IMG/VR virus record: IMGVR_UViG_3300044680_000279
Location: 1 to 29,598 of that record
From: a virus
Reading direction: 5' to 3' (one strand)
Length of the DNA stretch: 29,598 nucleotides
The notes below the pieces were generated by a model. That model was given only the letters and a program-made list of their open reading frames with translations. It was not told where the DNA came from and searched no databases. Shown here piece after piece: positions 1 through 7,759 of this stretch. The position numbers and the translations under genes were made by a program. How positions within the stretch are numbered: position 1 is the first letter of the stretch; every line of letters starts with the position of its first letter.

Positions 1-828
1 ATGAATAGTGGGCTATTGGATCGATTCAACGAATACCAGGAGAGGCGCGGGCTTTTGGCCACAACGATCAGAACGAGGGGGCTCATCATTCAGTCCCTTT
101 CTCGGCACCTGAACGATCTGAGTCTTCTGTCGGCCACTCGAGAAGACATCGAGGGATTCCTCGCTCAGACCCCGATCTGCGCCGCCACCCGTTGTTGCTA
201 CCTCTCGCACATCAGCTCCTTCTTCCGATGGGCAATCGTTGAGGAGCTTGCCGAGACGGACCCGACGATACGGATGGAGAGGCCGAAACAGCGCAGGCGC
301 CTTCCTCGCCCCGCCAGCTCGGACCAACTGGCGGAGGCGCTCAAGGTCGCAGCTCCACGAGACCGTTGCTGGGTACTCCTCGCCGCCTACCAGGGACTCC
401 GGTGCCAGGAGATCGCCGGGCTCGATTGGGCCGACATCGAGGAGGAGAAGAGGCTGCTCCGTGTGGTCAGGGGAAAGGGCGCCAGGGAGCGACTTCTGCC
501 GCTTCACCCCGACGTCGCGCTGGCTCTGAGGTGCCTGCCTCGCCCGCACCTCGGGATCGTATTTCGCCGCCCGTTGGGTGGCCCGTACACCCCGACTCAA
601 ATGTCGGCGGCCTTCAACCGAGTCCTACGCGATCTTGGGGTCGACGCCGCGGCTCACCAACTGAGACATTGGTTCGCAACCAACCTCTATGCGAACACTC
701 AGGACATCCGCGTTACTCAGGAAATGCTCGGGCACGCAAGCCCGGAGACGACGGCCATCTACACGCAGTTCTCCAACAAAGCGGCGGCCAGAGGCATCGT
801 CTCTCTTAACCTTGAAGAGGCCATCTAG
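1..828 (+). CDS. int: Tyrosine recombinase / phage integrase
   Basis: Site-specific recombinase of the tyrosine (XerC/D and phage integrase) family, expected to join phage and host att sites through a covalent 3'-phosphotyrosine intermediate. The 275-residue protein has an N-terminal SAM-like core-binding domain (about residues 1-90) and a C-terminal catalytic domain. All catalytic positions are visible: R134 (in GLRCQEI), K159 (RGKG), H219 and R222 (HQLRH), H245 (LGHAS) and nucleophile Y254 (AIYTQF). It is Xer-sized and lacks the extra arm-binding domain of lambda-type integrases. The ATG is the first base of the window, so its promoter, RBS and any att site upstream cannot be seen. It runs opposite to the structural operon; its TAG overlaps the stop of the last structural gene in a shared CTAG. 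Family assignment is firm. The role as integrase rather than Xer-like resolvase is inferred from the phage context. Confidence 0.95.
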   Translation: MNSGLLDRFNEYQERRGLLATTIRTRGLIIQSLSRHLNDLSLLSATREDIEGFLAQTPICAATRCCYLSHISSFFRWAIVEELAETDPTIRMERPKQRRRLPRPASSDQLAEALKVAAPRDRCWVLLAAYQGLRCQEIAGLDWADIEEEKRLLRVVRGKGARERLLPLHPDVALALRCLPRPHLGIVFRRPLGGPYTPTQMSAAFNRVLRDLGVDAAAHQLRHWFATNLYANTQDIRVTQEMLGHASPETTAIYTQFSNKAAARGIVSLNLEEAI

Positions 829-1145
829 GAAGGGATGACTACCTGGGGCCTGACCACGAATGGGGCCACCGCATAGGTCTGACAAACAATGGGCACGGTC
901 CCATCGGGGTCACTGGTGAGAATGGCGCGGCAGCCCCCGGACAGGTTGGTGGTATCGAAGGTCGCCTGATAGGAGCCCTCCGAAATCTTGGTGCAGGTCA
1001 TCCCTACGTCGGGAGCGGACCCATCTCCATTCTGGATGACCAAAGAGTAGGTCGTTGGGTCGACCGGCTCTCCGCTCTCGGCATTCTCGAAACCGAAGAA
1101 GACCACGCCTTGATTGCCGGCATAGATGGGTTGGACTGCGATCAT
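825..1145 (-). CDS. Small beta-rich virion protein, last gene of structural operon
   Basis: A 106-residue protein, unrecognised at family level. It reads as a single beta-sandwich: alternating hydrophobic strands, Gly/Asp turns, no signal peptide and no membrane segment. It contains three cysteines (in GMTCTKI, SGGCRAI and PIVCQTY). This composition resembles the small Ig-like or adaptor proteins that accompany phage tail fibres, and its place at the end of a run of fibre-like genes supports an accessory adhesin or fibre role; that is inference only. It starts 3 nt after the stop of the repeat-protein gene. Its stop codon shares CTAG with the convergent integrase, so it closes the minus-strand late operon. 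Confidence 0.7.
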   Translation of the reverse strand: MIAVQPIYAGNQGVVFFGFENAESGEPVDPTTYSLVIQNGDGSAPDVGMTCTKISEGSYQATFDTTNLSGGCRAILTSDPDGTVPIVCQTYAVAPFVVRPQVVIPS

Positions 1146-1148
1146 GGG

Positions 1149-1898
1149 TCAGACTCCAATGCTCACGGTGGACTTGGGGGCGATGCTCAGCCCGGCGGCT
1201 CCTGCGGGCCCGATGGAACCGAAGGTCGCCGACCAAGCCTTTCCGACTGAAATGGTTGCCCGGCCCGTGGTCGCGGGGTGCGGATCGACGAGGACGAAAT
1301 GAGTGCTGGCATCGAAGCAAAGTGCCCGCTCGGTGTTGGGCCGGTTGTGGTTTCTCTGGCCCTGCTCCGCATCGACGGCGACCAAGAACTCGGTGCGGGC
1401 CCGCACCAGGGCCACAGAACGCAGGACCGCATCCACGGCCCCGGCCGCCTCGTTGGCCGCGGCCGGATGGGACTCCATGCGCGAGCCGCTGTCGATCGAG
1501 AGGGTCAGCTCCGCCAGCGCCCGGGACTCGATCTCGAGGCGCCCGTCGGCATCCATCGAAAGTGTGAGCTCGGTGGGCTGCCGGACGGAATCCATGGCCC
1601 GGGCCGAGCCGTCCTCAGCGGCCGAGCTCTCGCTGGGCAGCCGTGCCTGGGTCGCGACGCGGGATTCTGTATCGAGGGCCGGCGTGGGCTCTGTGGCCGA
1701 ACGAGATTGAATCTCCAGCCGGCCGTCGGCATCCATGCTCAACGTCAGTTCTGAGGGAACCCGCGGCGAACTCAACTGCCGGGAGCAGGAGTCCGAGCAG
1801 CCGGCGGTCTCGGCCCCTGCATCCGTCGCCCCAAGCGCCGAGGCCGGGACGAAGGGGAAGGAGGCTAGGCCGGGAACCGCGGTCAGCGATTGGGCCAT
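1149..1898 (-). CDS. Virion-associated protein built of nine 20-residue repeats
   Basis: A 249-residue protein with no recognised domain. Residues 26-205 divide exactly into nine tandem 20-residue units. Position 5 is Glu in 9 of 9 units, position 11 is Asp in 9 of 9, and position 15 is Arg in 7 of 9. Units 2 and 5 are nearly identical (both contain ELTLSMDADGRLEI). The strand-turn-strand pattern would suit a beta-solenoid or fibrous rod, with the acid and base residues pairing between coils, but the fold is inference. The N-terminal 25 residues are Ala/Pro-rich, and the C-terminal 44 residues include a short Gly-Pro-Ala-Gly stretch. The ATG at 1898 has an AGGGA-type RBS overlapping the upstream stop region. 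Its position among tail-fibre genes suggests a fibre shaft or host-contact protein. Confidence 0.75.
   Translation of the reverse strand: MAQSLTAVPGLASFPFVPASALGATDAGAETAGCSDSCSRQLSSPRVPSELTLSMDADGRLEIQSRSATEPTPALDTESRVATQARLPSESSAAEDGSARAMDSVRQPTELTLSMDADGRLEIESRALAELTLSIDSGSRMESHPAAANEAAGAVDAVLRSVALVRARTEFLVAVDAEQGQRNHNRPNTERALCFDASTHFVLVDPHPATTGRATISVGKAWSATFGSIGPAGAAGLSIAPKSTVSIGV
1284..1823 (-). repeat. Nine tandem 60-bp coding repeats (20 residues each)
   Basis: The nine in-frame 60-nt units encode residues 26-205 of the protein at 1149-1898. The pattern per unit is E at position 5, D at 11 and R at 15. Most units have diverged at DNA level, but units 2 and 5 keep a long shared segment: CCGTCGGCATCCAT on the plus strand occurs near 1543 and again near 1723, exactly 180 nt (three units) apart. 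This indicates growth by tandem duplication with later divergence. Confidence 0.85.
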
Positions 1899-1909
1899 TC
1901 AGGGCTTCC

Positions 1910-3001
1910 CTATGTCGTCGTGCAGGTGATGGTCAGGGTGAGTTGGTCGCCCGCGGCGGCGAGGGTGGCCGACGGCGAAATGGTGTTGTAGTAGAGCATC
2001 GCTGCGGCGGTGCCGGCCACCATGGAATCGAAGACTCCATAGGAGGAGACGGTCACGGGCAGGGCGTCCGAACCATTGGCCGTGAAGACGGGGACCAGGG
2101 TCCAGGTGTTGGTCCCTGCCGTGTGTGCCCACGGGGCGATCTTGCGAATGAGCCCGCCCCCCGACGTGGTGATCTCGGAGGTGAGCGAGGTGTGCGAATC
2201 AGGAGGAGACCCCGCCGCCGCGGTCGATGAGGCGGAGAGGCCCACGAACCAGGCTGGTGCCCCGCCGTCGAGGATTAGGAACTCGAACCCTGCGGCCGGA
2301 GTGGTCGCGGCGACCCCGCCCGGAGCGCCAGCGTTGTACCACTGGTCGACGCTGACAACCGAGGCGCCGGAGGCATTTGTATTTCCGGTGATGTTCCCCC
2401 ACACGCACTGGTTGTTGGTCGTGTCGGCCACCACGATCCGATAGCCGACGAACTGATTGGTGACAAATGTGGATGCCGTCGTCAGGCTGGTAGCACTGGC
2501 AGCGGTCCCCTTCCCGGCCGCTCCGACCCCGAACCCGCCAAGGTTGCGAGCCACGATGTCCCGCCCATTGGAGGTGATCTGCATGGACAGGTCGGTCGCC
2601 GCTCCGGGCACGACCCCAGGGGGGCCGGCCTGCGTCCAGTGCGTGTCCTCGAGCGCGACCAACTGGTCGGCGCCGAGGACCGGCACCCCGTAGTACCGGC
2701 CGAGCCATTCGGCCAGAACATCATCATCGGAGTGGATCCAGGTCGGAAGAGTGCCGGAATGGGAGCGCACGAAGCCGTCGGGATGGATCACCGCCAGGAG
2801 TCCCTCGTTCTCGGCACCCAGGCGAGTGATGCTGCGCCGGTTGAGCAGCGCATCGGCCAGATGATCCTTGACGTCCTTCGGGTCCAGGCTGCCGACATTG
2901 TGGGAATAGTCGTGGAGGTTGAGATAGGCGACCGAGGGCGCATCGCGCTCAGTGAGCTGGCCACCATCGAGGGCGTGGGTGGTGCCAATCTGGACTTTCA
3001 T
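1910..3001 (-). CDS. Putative minor structural / tail fibre protein
   Basis: A 363-residue protein with no catalytic motif that I recognise. Residues 1-120 form a distinct N-terminal region (AYLNLHDYSHN, then TLPTWIHSDDD). Residues 135-250 are rich in Ser, Thr, Ala, Gly and Asn, with repeated beta-strand patterns. The C-terminal 110 residues (ending in GDQLTLTITCTTT) look like the short-strand beta domain common at the ends of actinophage fibre proteins. There is no signal peptide or transmembrane segment. The start is supported by AGGAG six bases upstream; that RBS overlaps the TAG stop of the preceding gene, so the two are tightly coupled. Its position in the post-lysis block of fibre genes suggests a receptor-binding or decoration role, which is inference. 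Confidence 0.7.
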   Translation of the reverse strand: MKVQIGTTHALDGGQLTERDAPSVAYLNLHDYSHNVGSLDPKDVKDHLADALLNRRSITRLGAENEGLLAVIHPDGFVRSHSGTLPTWIHSDDDVLAEWLGRYYGVPVLGADQLVALEDTHWTQAGPPGVVPGAATDLSMQITSNGRDIVARNLGGFGVGAAGKGTAASATSLTTASTFVTNQFVGYRIVVADTTNNQCVWGNITGNTNASGASVVSVDQWYNAGAPGGVAATTPAAGFEFLILDGGAPAWFVGLSASSTAAAGSPPDSHTSLTSEITTSGGGLIRKIAPWAHTAGTNTWTLVPVFTANGSDALPVTVSSYGVFDSMVAGTAAAMLYYNTISPSATLAAAGDQLTLTITCTTT

Positions 3002-3010
3002 TGCGGGCTC

Positions 3011-4186
3011 CTATGTTTCGGTGATGGTGAGCTGGGAGGCGATGAGGTTGGAAATCCACCCATGCGGCGAGTCGAGCTCTCCGTACTGCCAGCAGACCAC
3101 CCCATCGGCGATGGCGCTGGTCTGTCCATAGATGCCGCTCGGATCAGTCCCGAACTCGCTGACCCAGAACAGCGGGGGGATCCCGGTATAGCTCCCGGCG
3201 GTGAGCTCTGTGAGCACCTGCGAGTAGGTGTTGAGATTGTTCGGCCAGCCGGTCGTCAACCCGCAGTAGATGATCGGGACCTCGTTCTGAGAGGTCTTCC
3301 AGTTGCACCAGTTGAGGGCGAAGCTGTAGTCGGCAAACAGCCCACAGTGAGACAGGACGACTGCGGGCGACGCCCCGAGATTGATCGTCCAAGTTGGATC
3401 GGTGAAGGGATACCCTCCGACCGGCCCAACCACGCTCAGGGTGGACTGTCCTGACAGAGGATTGATGACGTTGCCGCTGCCCGGCCAAGACCCCACGAGG
3501 TAGGCCGTGCCTCCCGACGCAGCAATACTCAGATATATACCGCCATCGCTCGGGGGCACCCAACCTGACGTGCTGGCGACGGTCAGCGTTGCAATGTCAC
3601 CGACGGTCGATCCGCCGCTGTAGGTGATGGCGGTGGCATGGGTCGGCACGCAGTATCCTCCGACGCCCTGCCCGTTGCCGCTCGTGCTGCTCCAGTCCCC
3701 TTCGAGGTCGAGATAGCCCATATCGATGCCCGATCCGGCAACCCAGTTGGCGGGGGGCACTCCGGTCGAGACCGCGTTCAGTTGCTGAGGCGCCCCGTCC
3801 CAACCGTTCCAAACGTCGCCAGCGCTGGGGAAGAGCGCGAGGTCGGCTGATGACCAACCTGACACGGCAAGGGCGCGGGCCGTCTCGGGGATGTAGGTGT
3901 AGTCCCCCGCCGCATAGGGCGGCAGGACCCCGACACTGCCGCCGAACTGGGTCAGCCGGCAGAGCTGTGGTGCATAGACATTGATCGCTTCGCCGGGGGG
4001 AACGAACAGAGACTCCCCCGGCATCAGATGAGGACCGCCGCCGACCTTCGCTGTCGTTCCGATGCCCAACCAGACGTCGGCTATCCCGGCCGCATCGGTA
4101 TTGGTGATCTTCCGAGTGGATGCGCTCCCGGCCGTGCAGATGGGCCACGAGTTGCCGGGGACTGCATAGCGGAGGTAGGTGCTCAC
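3011..4186 (-). CDS. Structural protein with muramidase-like (GH25-type) C-terminal region
   Basis: A 391-residue protein that appears modular. Residues 1-95 are a beta-rich virion-type domain. Around residues 152-165 the segment GIDMGYLDLEGDW contains a D160-x-E162 pair like the catalytic DxE of GH25 lysozymes. Residues 185-275 look like an inserted Gly/Ser-rich beta domain. Residues 303-370 resemble the last strands of GH25 or DUF1906 barrels: VPIIYCG, then LFWVSEFG, then DGVVCWQYG, matching the family's 'piiYt ... lWiA.Y ... WQY' order. The first barrel strands are not recognisable, so the hydrolase may be divergent, permuted or inactive. If active it would cut peptidoglycan glycan strands during entry or release. 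The ATG at 4186 overlaps the upstream stop (ATGA). A plain fibre protein remains possible. Confidence 0.5.
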   Translation of the reverse strand: MSTYLRYAVPGNSWPICTAGSASTRKITNTDAAGIADVWLGIGTTAKVGGGPHLMPGESLFVPPGEAINVYAPQLCRLTQFGGSVGVLPPYAAGDYTYIPETARALAVSGWSSADLALFPSAGDVWNGWDGAPQQLNAVSTGVPPANWVAGSGIDMGYLDLEGDWSSTSGNGQGVGGYCVPTHATAITYSGGSTVGDIATLTVASTSGWVPPSDGGIYLSIAASGGTAYLVGSWPGSGNVINPLSGQSTLSVVGPVGGYPFTDPTWTINLGASPAVVLSHCGLFADYSFALNWCNWKTSQNEVPIIYCGLTTGWPNNLNTYSQVLTELTAGSYTGIPPLFWVSEFGTDPSGIYGQTSAIADGVVCWQYGELDSPHGWISNLIASQLTITET

Positions 4187-5571
4187 GAAGGCATCAGATA
4201 GGCGCAGGACGCCCGGAACACGAAGTTGGGAGCCGGCACCGGTGATTGCCCTCCGACTCCTGCTTGCAATTGGTACGGCTGTGTCCCGCTCACGTTGCTG
4301 ATCGCCAGGGCCAGCCAGAGTTGGGTCTCAGCCGTGAGAACGATGGTCTTCCTCAAACTGACCTGCCCCATCACCTTCTGCGCGCCCGCCGTGCCCGAGC
4401 TGGGAACGGGTGCATAGAGGAAGCCCGCTGCGGCCACAAGGTCGTCGTCGAACGGGTTGGTCGAGGTGGCGGCGAAGGTCCCGCTCCCGTTGCCGAATAC
4501 CCACCCACCGCTTGGTGCGGTCGTGATGGCCGCGTATGCGGCCACGCCGGCGGCTGTGTTGTTGGAGAGGATCGCCGCAAAGATCGTTCCTTGCGCTTCG
4601 ACATTCCACACCCCCGGCGGGAGCCACAGACCCGAGCCGGTCGAGGTGTACCAGTTGTTGCTGGCCGCATTGGGATAGAACTGGTACGTCGAAGCAGTGA
4701 GGGTGCCGATCGTCCCGGTCAGGGTGACCGTGCAGGTCCCGCCCGAGGGTGCGGCGATCGAGCTGATGGTCGCGGCTGTGATTCCTGCACCGGTCACGGT
4801 CATTCCCACCGTCAAGGTGTTCGCCTGCGTGGGGGTCACCTGGAAGGTCACACCGCTTGGACTGGTGACCGCGATCCCGGCCCCGGATGCGCTCGGGTTG
4901 AGCACGAAGCCGGGTGAGGAGTTGGCCTCTTGGAAGATCGGAGAGCTCCACCCATAGTTCGGGAACCCGTAGGTGTTGACCTGGCTGTAGTACGGAAGCG
5001 TGATCGTGCCGGTGGCGGAATAGGTGTTGCCGCCGTAGAGGGTGATGGTGGTCGAGGTGATGGCGACGACGATGAAATATTGGGTTCCGTTGGACGAATC
5101 GTGAAGCCTGAACCGATAGCCGACCGAGATGTAGGGGGTCAGGTCCCCGCTCGTCGAATAGGTGAAGGCATGGCCCGAGGTGTCAGTCGACGAGTAGGTC
5201 AGGCTGAACGGAGCGGGAATCCAACTATTGGGCGAGCTCAGGTTCTCCAGTCCCCCGACGGTGATGACCCCCTCGATGGTGAAGGGCTCCGTGTGGCTGA
5301 CCGGAGTGGTCCCCTCCGCGCCCCTGGTCACGGTGAGGGTGTTCCCACCGGATCCGCTCTGATTGGTGACGAGGATGATCTCGCTCGGGGCATTGGGATC
5401 GACGACGCGGAACTGGGTCGGCGGGGTCGCGGAAGAACTGGCACCGTTGACAAACTTCGCCATGGATGCTGAGGTCCAGGTCTCCGTCGTCCCCTGTGCC
5501 GGGGTGGTGCTCCCCCCGACGGTGATGGTGGCTGATGCCTCGTTGTTGAAGACCTCTTCGGCGGCGCTCAT
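4183..5571 (-). CDS. Tail fibre / adhesin-like protein
   Basis: A 462-residue protein very rich in Ser, Thr, Gly, Ala and Asn. Residues 10-105 look like the virion-attachment domain found at the start of many actinophage fibre proteins, including EIILVTN followed by LTVTRGAEGTTPVSH. Residues 110-200 form a beta domain; residues 225-290 resemble an Ig-like module (VTFQVTPTQANTLTVGMTV). The C-terminal 150 residues (LWLPPGVWNVEAQG to FRASCAYLMPS) read like a globular C1q- or TNF-like receptor-binding head, an inference from strand pattern only. There are no catalytic motifs, signal peptide or membrane segments. It overlaps both neighbours by 4 nt (ATGA). Likely role: host recognition. Confidence 0.7.
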   Translation of the reverse strand: MSAAEEVFNNEASATITVGGSTTPAQGTTETWTSASMAKFVNGASSSATPPTQFRVVDPNAPSEIILVTNQSGSGGNTLTVTRGAEGTTPVSHTEPFTIEGVITVGGLENLSSPNSWIPAPFSLTYSSTDTSGHAFTYSTSGDLTPYISVGYRFRLHDSSNGTQYFIVVAITSTTITLYGGNTYSATGTITLPYYSQVNTYGFPNYGWSSPIFQEANSSPGFVLNPSASGAGIAVTSPSGVTFQVTPTQANTLTVGMTVTGAGITAATISSIAAPSGGTCTVTLTGTIGTLTASTYQFYPNAASNNWYTSTGSGLWLPPGVWNVEAQGTIFAAILSNNTAAGVAAYAAITTAPSGGWVFGNGSGTFAATSTNPFDDDLVAAAGFLYAPVPSSGTAGAQKVMGQVSLRKTIVLTAETQLWLALAISNVSGTQPYQLQAGVGGQSPVPAPNFVFRASCAYLMPS

Positions 5572-6179
5572 TGGGCACCCTGCCTTTCAATTGCGATGTC
5601 GAAGTACCAAGCGAGGTGGGCGGGGGTGACCGCATAGGGGGAGCGATCGGGGACGAGCCCCAGGCGCTCGAGATAGCGGCAGGTCTGCGTGGAGCAGACC
5701 ATCCGGTTCCCAATGCCGAGGCCGATGTCGAGGCCGGTGAGGGCATTGATGAGATCAGCCCCGATGGTCAGGAATCCGTACCCGGAACCGAGCGTGCAGT
5801 GCAAAAACTGGGCCCCGGCGGTCATCTGTGATTCCGTCACGGTGTCGAAATGGGTCACCGAGTAGGACTCCATGACCATCTCGGCGAGGGGCGTCACGAT
5901 GGAGCCCTTCCCCGTCTCCTGAATGACCAGCGCATCGGGGCCGCCCGAGAGGGCGACACACGCATGGTTCGTCCAGCAATAGGGCTTCTGCACCCTCAGG
6001 CGCTCGGCCGCCCGGATTGCCTTGGCCGTCCGGCTCGAATGCCGGACCAGGATCATGTCCCCCTGCTGGGCATCGAGGCAGACCTGGCCCGGGCCGAAGA
6101 ACCGGGTGCTGTGAGCAGGGACGATGGTCGTCCCGCCGGGCCCGCTCACAATGTTGATGAAGGGTCGGTCACCCACCAT
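5568..6179 (-). CDS. Permuted papain-like (YiiX/NlpC-P60 superfamily) cysteine hydrolase
   Basis: A 203-residue protein with the signature order of permuted papain-fold enzymes (YiiX-like). It has GDMILVRHSS near residue 40, H72 in TNHACVAL, E88 in VIQETGKG and C162 in MVCSTQTC; the His comes before the Cys, the reverse of classical NlpC/P60. Such proteins cut amide or ester bonds, often in peptidoglycan peptides or lipoproteins; the substrate here is unknown. I chose the ATG at 6179 over the GTG at 6185 because GGAGG lies 10 nt before the ATG and only 4 nt before the GTG. It overlaps the preceding papain-like gene by 11 nt. It has no signal peptide. It follows the endolysin and holin-like genes, so a lysis or cell-wall role is plausible. 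Confidence 0.65.
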   Translation of the reverse strand: MVGDRPFINIVSGPGGTTIVPAHSTRFFGPGQVCLDAQQGDMILVRHSSRTAKAIRAAERLRVQKPYCWTNHACVALSGGPDALVIQETGKGSIVTPLAEMVMESYSVTHFDTVTESQMTAGAQFLHCTLGSGYGFLTIGADLINALTGLDIGLGIGNRMVCSTQTCRYLERLGLVPDRSPYAVTPAHLAWYFDIAIERQGAQ

Positions 6180-7062
6180 TGGCACCGAGCCTCCGCTCGA
6201 GCCAATCGAGGAACCGGAGCCACCAGGAGGTCGTCGTGGGCGGAACGGGAGCCGGGGGTGCCGGCTCCGGGGAGGGGGGGGTGACGTCCGGCGTGACAGC
6301 GGTCCCTCCGAGGGCCTTGAGATCAGCGATCAGGGCATCGAAGTCGCCACCCTGCGCCTCGACCTGCGGACGAGTGACGACAGCGAAGGCTTGCTGGAGG
6401 CACTGCTCGCGGAACTTGGGGGTGCAGGAGGCACTGCCTCCCCAGGTGATGAGCTCGGTGTCGCCGCCGGCCGAGACCACCCCCTCGAAGTCCATGCAGT
6501 GCCCTTCGCTCGGGTCGGGCGGGAAGTCGGCGCTGACGTCGAAGGGAATGCCCTGGCCGAACTCCTGATCCGTGTTGTCGGTGAGGATCCAGCCGCCGAC
6601 CACCACGTCGAAGGTGTCGAGGGCCGCGTCCACCTCGGTGAGCTCGAGCTTCAAGAAGCCCTCGATCAGGCCCTTGTTGAACAGCCAGAGCAGCCAGTCC
6701 CCGAGGTCGACCCCGGTGTCCTGGCCGCCCGTGTACTCGAGATAGAGCTGGACGACCTGGTTGGAGGTCATCGCCGTCCACTTCACCCCGAGGATGGCGG
6801 CAGTGAGCATGTCGGCGTGGAACGGCACCCCGCAGGGTCCGCAGTCGCCAACGGGCGCGCCCGGTCCGTTCGGGGTGGTGATCGTCAGGGACGGGTCGGG
6901 CCCATTGCCCCCCATGCCCCAATCCGTGATCCCGGTCGGGTTCTTGTTGATCGGGTAGGTGGGAGAGGGGAGAGCGAACCCATACGCCCGGGCCGTCTTG
7001 AACCGAGCGTGCTTGAGGGGATCGAAGGGGAGCAGTCCTCGCATCGGGCGCGCGTCAGCCAT
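6169..7062 (-). CDS. Papain-like cysteine protease-type protein
   Basis: A 297-residue protein with a papain (C1-like) motif pattern. GDCGPCGVPFHADM places C77 in a CGxC arrangement as likely nucleophile, with C74 beside it. H188 lies in EGHCMDFEG and is followed by ELITWGG, which matches the usual 'NSWG' segment, but the catalytic Asn position is Ile205. The active site is therefore atypical, or another residue such as D201 serves. Residues 260-277 are a Pro-rich linker and residues 278-297 a Trp-rich amphipathic tail (SWWLRFLDWLERR) that might contact membrane. The start has GGAGG four bases upstream of the ATG and overlaps the holin-like gene by 8 nt. Role (wall peptide cleavage, virion processing or other) is unknown. 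Confidence 0.6.
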   Translation of the reverse strand: MADARPMRGLLPFDPLKHARFKTARAYGFALPSPTYPINKNPTGITDWGMGGNGPDPSLTITTPNGPGAPVGDCGPCGVPFHADMLTAAILGVKWTAMTSNQVVQLYLEYTGGQDTGVDLGDWLLWLFNKGLIEGFLKLELTEVDAALDTFDVVVGGWILTDNTDQEFGQGIPFDVSADFPPDPSEGHCMDFEGVVSAGGDTELITWGGSASCTPKFREQCLQQAFAVVTRPQVEAQGGDFDALIADLKALGGTAVTPDVTPPSPEPAPPAPVPPTTTSWWLRFLDWLERRLGANGG

Positions 7063-7378
7063 GGTGCCTCCGTTTCATCTGTTCGATTCGGCTGGCGGGG
7101 AGCAGCCGGGACTCCTTGCCGGTGGCAAGGTTGGAGGTGAAGTAGGAGGTCGCCGCCACGGCCAGGGTGATGAGGAAGAAGGACCCGCTGAGGATGCCGT
7201 AGTTGACTGCCGCCACGGCCGAGATGGCGCCGCCGTACCGACTCACGAAGTCGCCCGCCGCATCGAACAGGCCGGGGTAGGTGGCCAGTCCTCGAGCCTG
7301 GGAGATGGTCAGCCCCACGCCGAAGACGTCCTGCAGCGCCATGAAGACGACGACGCCGAGGACCGAGAGGAGGATCAT
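7055..7378 (-). CDS. Two-helix membrane protein, holin-like
   Basis: A 107-residue protein with a hydrophobic segment at residues 1-23 and another at about 52-80, then a basic tail ending RIEQMKRRHHG. Two membrane helices, a short loop and a charged C-terminus fit class II-type holins, which time lysis by opening the cytoplasmic membrane. It sits in a cluster with an NlpC/P60 endolysin, another membrane protein and two papain-fold proteins. Its ATG overlaps the stop of the preceding membrane protein (ATGA), as is common for holin/antiholin pairs. Holin identity is inferred from topology and context, since holins are too diverse to recognise by sequence alone. Confidence 0.6.
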   Translation of the reverse strand: MILLSVLGVVVFMALQDVFGVGLTISQARGLATYPGLFDAAGDFVSRYGGAISAVAAVNYGILSGSFFLITLAVAATSYFTSNLATGKESRLLPASRIEQMKRRHHG

Positions 7379-7755
7379 GCCGCCGGCACCTCGGGCGGGA
7401 CCTTGGCCCCGAGGCTCTGGAGGGAGGCCCGGATCAGCTCCCAGGTCGCCGCATCTGCGGAGATGTGAGCATCGAGCTTGTCGGCCACACTCCCGATCTG
7501 CGCCTTGGCATCGAGCGCCACCTCGAGCACGTCGCCATGGCCGTTCCCCACGGTGGTCTCATAGACCCCCTTGACGTGGGTCGAGCCCTCGTCGTACCCG
7601 AACATGGCCTCATGCAGGCGTCCCATCGACCGAGACAGCTTCCAGAGGGCGATGAAGAACCCGGCGACGACCGCGATCCCACAGAGGATGCCGGCCACCA
7701 TGTAGATCCCAGTGAAGATCGAGACGACCGATAGGGTGAACGCCGCGACAACCAC
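7375..7755 (-). CDS. Membrane protein of lysis cassette, possible holin or antiholin
   Basis: A 126-residue protein starting at GTG 7755, 4 nt after the endolysin stop. A longer frame reaches back to 7851, but the extra part lies inside the endolysin gene and has shadow-like Pro/Arg/Ser composition, so I rejected it. No clear Shine-Dalgarno precedes the GTG, so translation probably depends on coupling to the endolysin. Residues 1-40 are almost wholly hydrophobic (one long or two short helices), then a basic WKLSRSMGR. Residues 45-126 are soluble and predicted mostly helical (DVLEVALDAKAQIGSVADKL). Together with the next gene it forms a pair of small membrane proteins behind the endolysin, as in many actinophage lysis cassettes. 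Confidence 0.55.
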   Translation of the reverse strand: MVVAAFTLSVVSIFTGIYMVAGILCGIAVVAGFFIALWKLSRSMGRLHEAMFGYDEGSTHVKGVYETTVGNGHGDVLEVALDAKAQIGSVADKLDAHISADAATWELIRASLQSLGAKVPPEVPAA

Positions 7756-7759
7756 AAGA

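Noticed and set aside
6180-6185. GTG 6185 as start of the YiiX-like gene
   Set aside because: The GGAGG is only 4 nt upstream of it but 10 nt from ATG 6179, which fits better.
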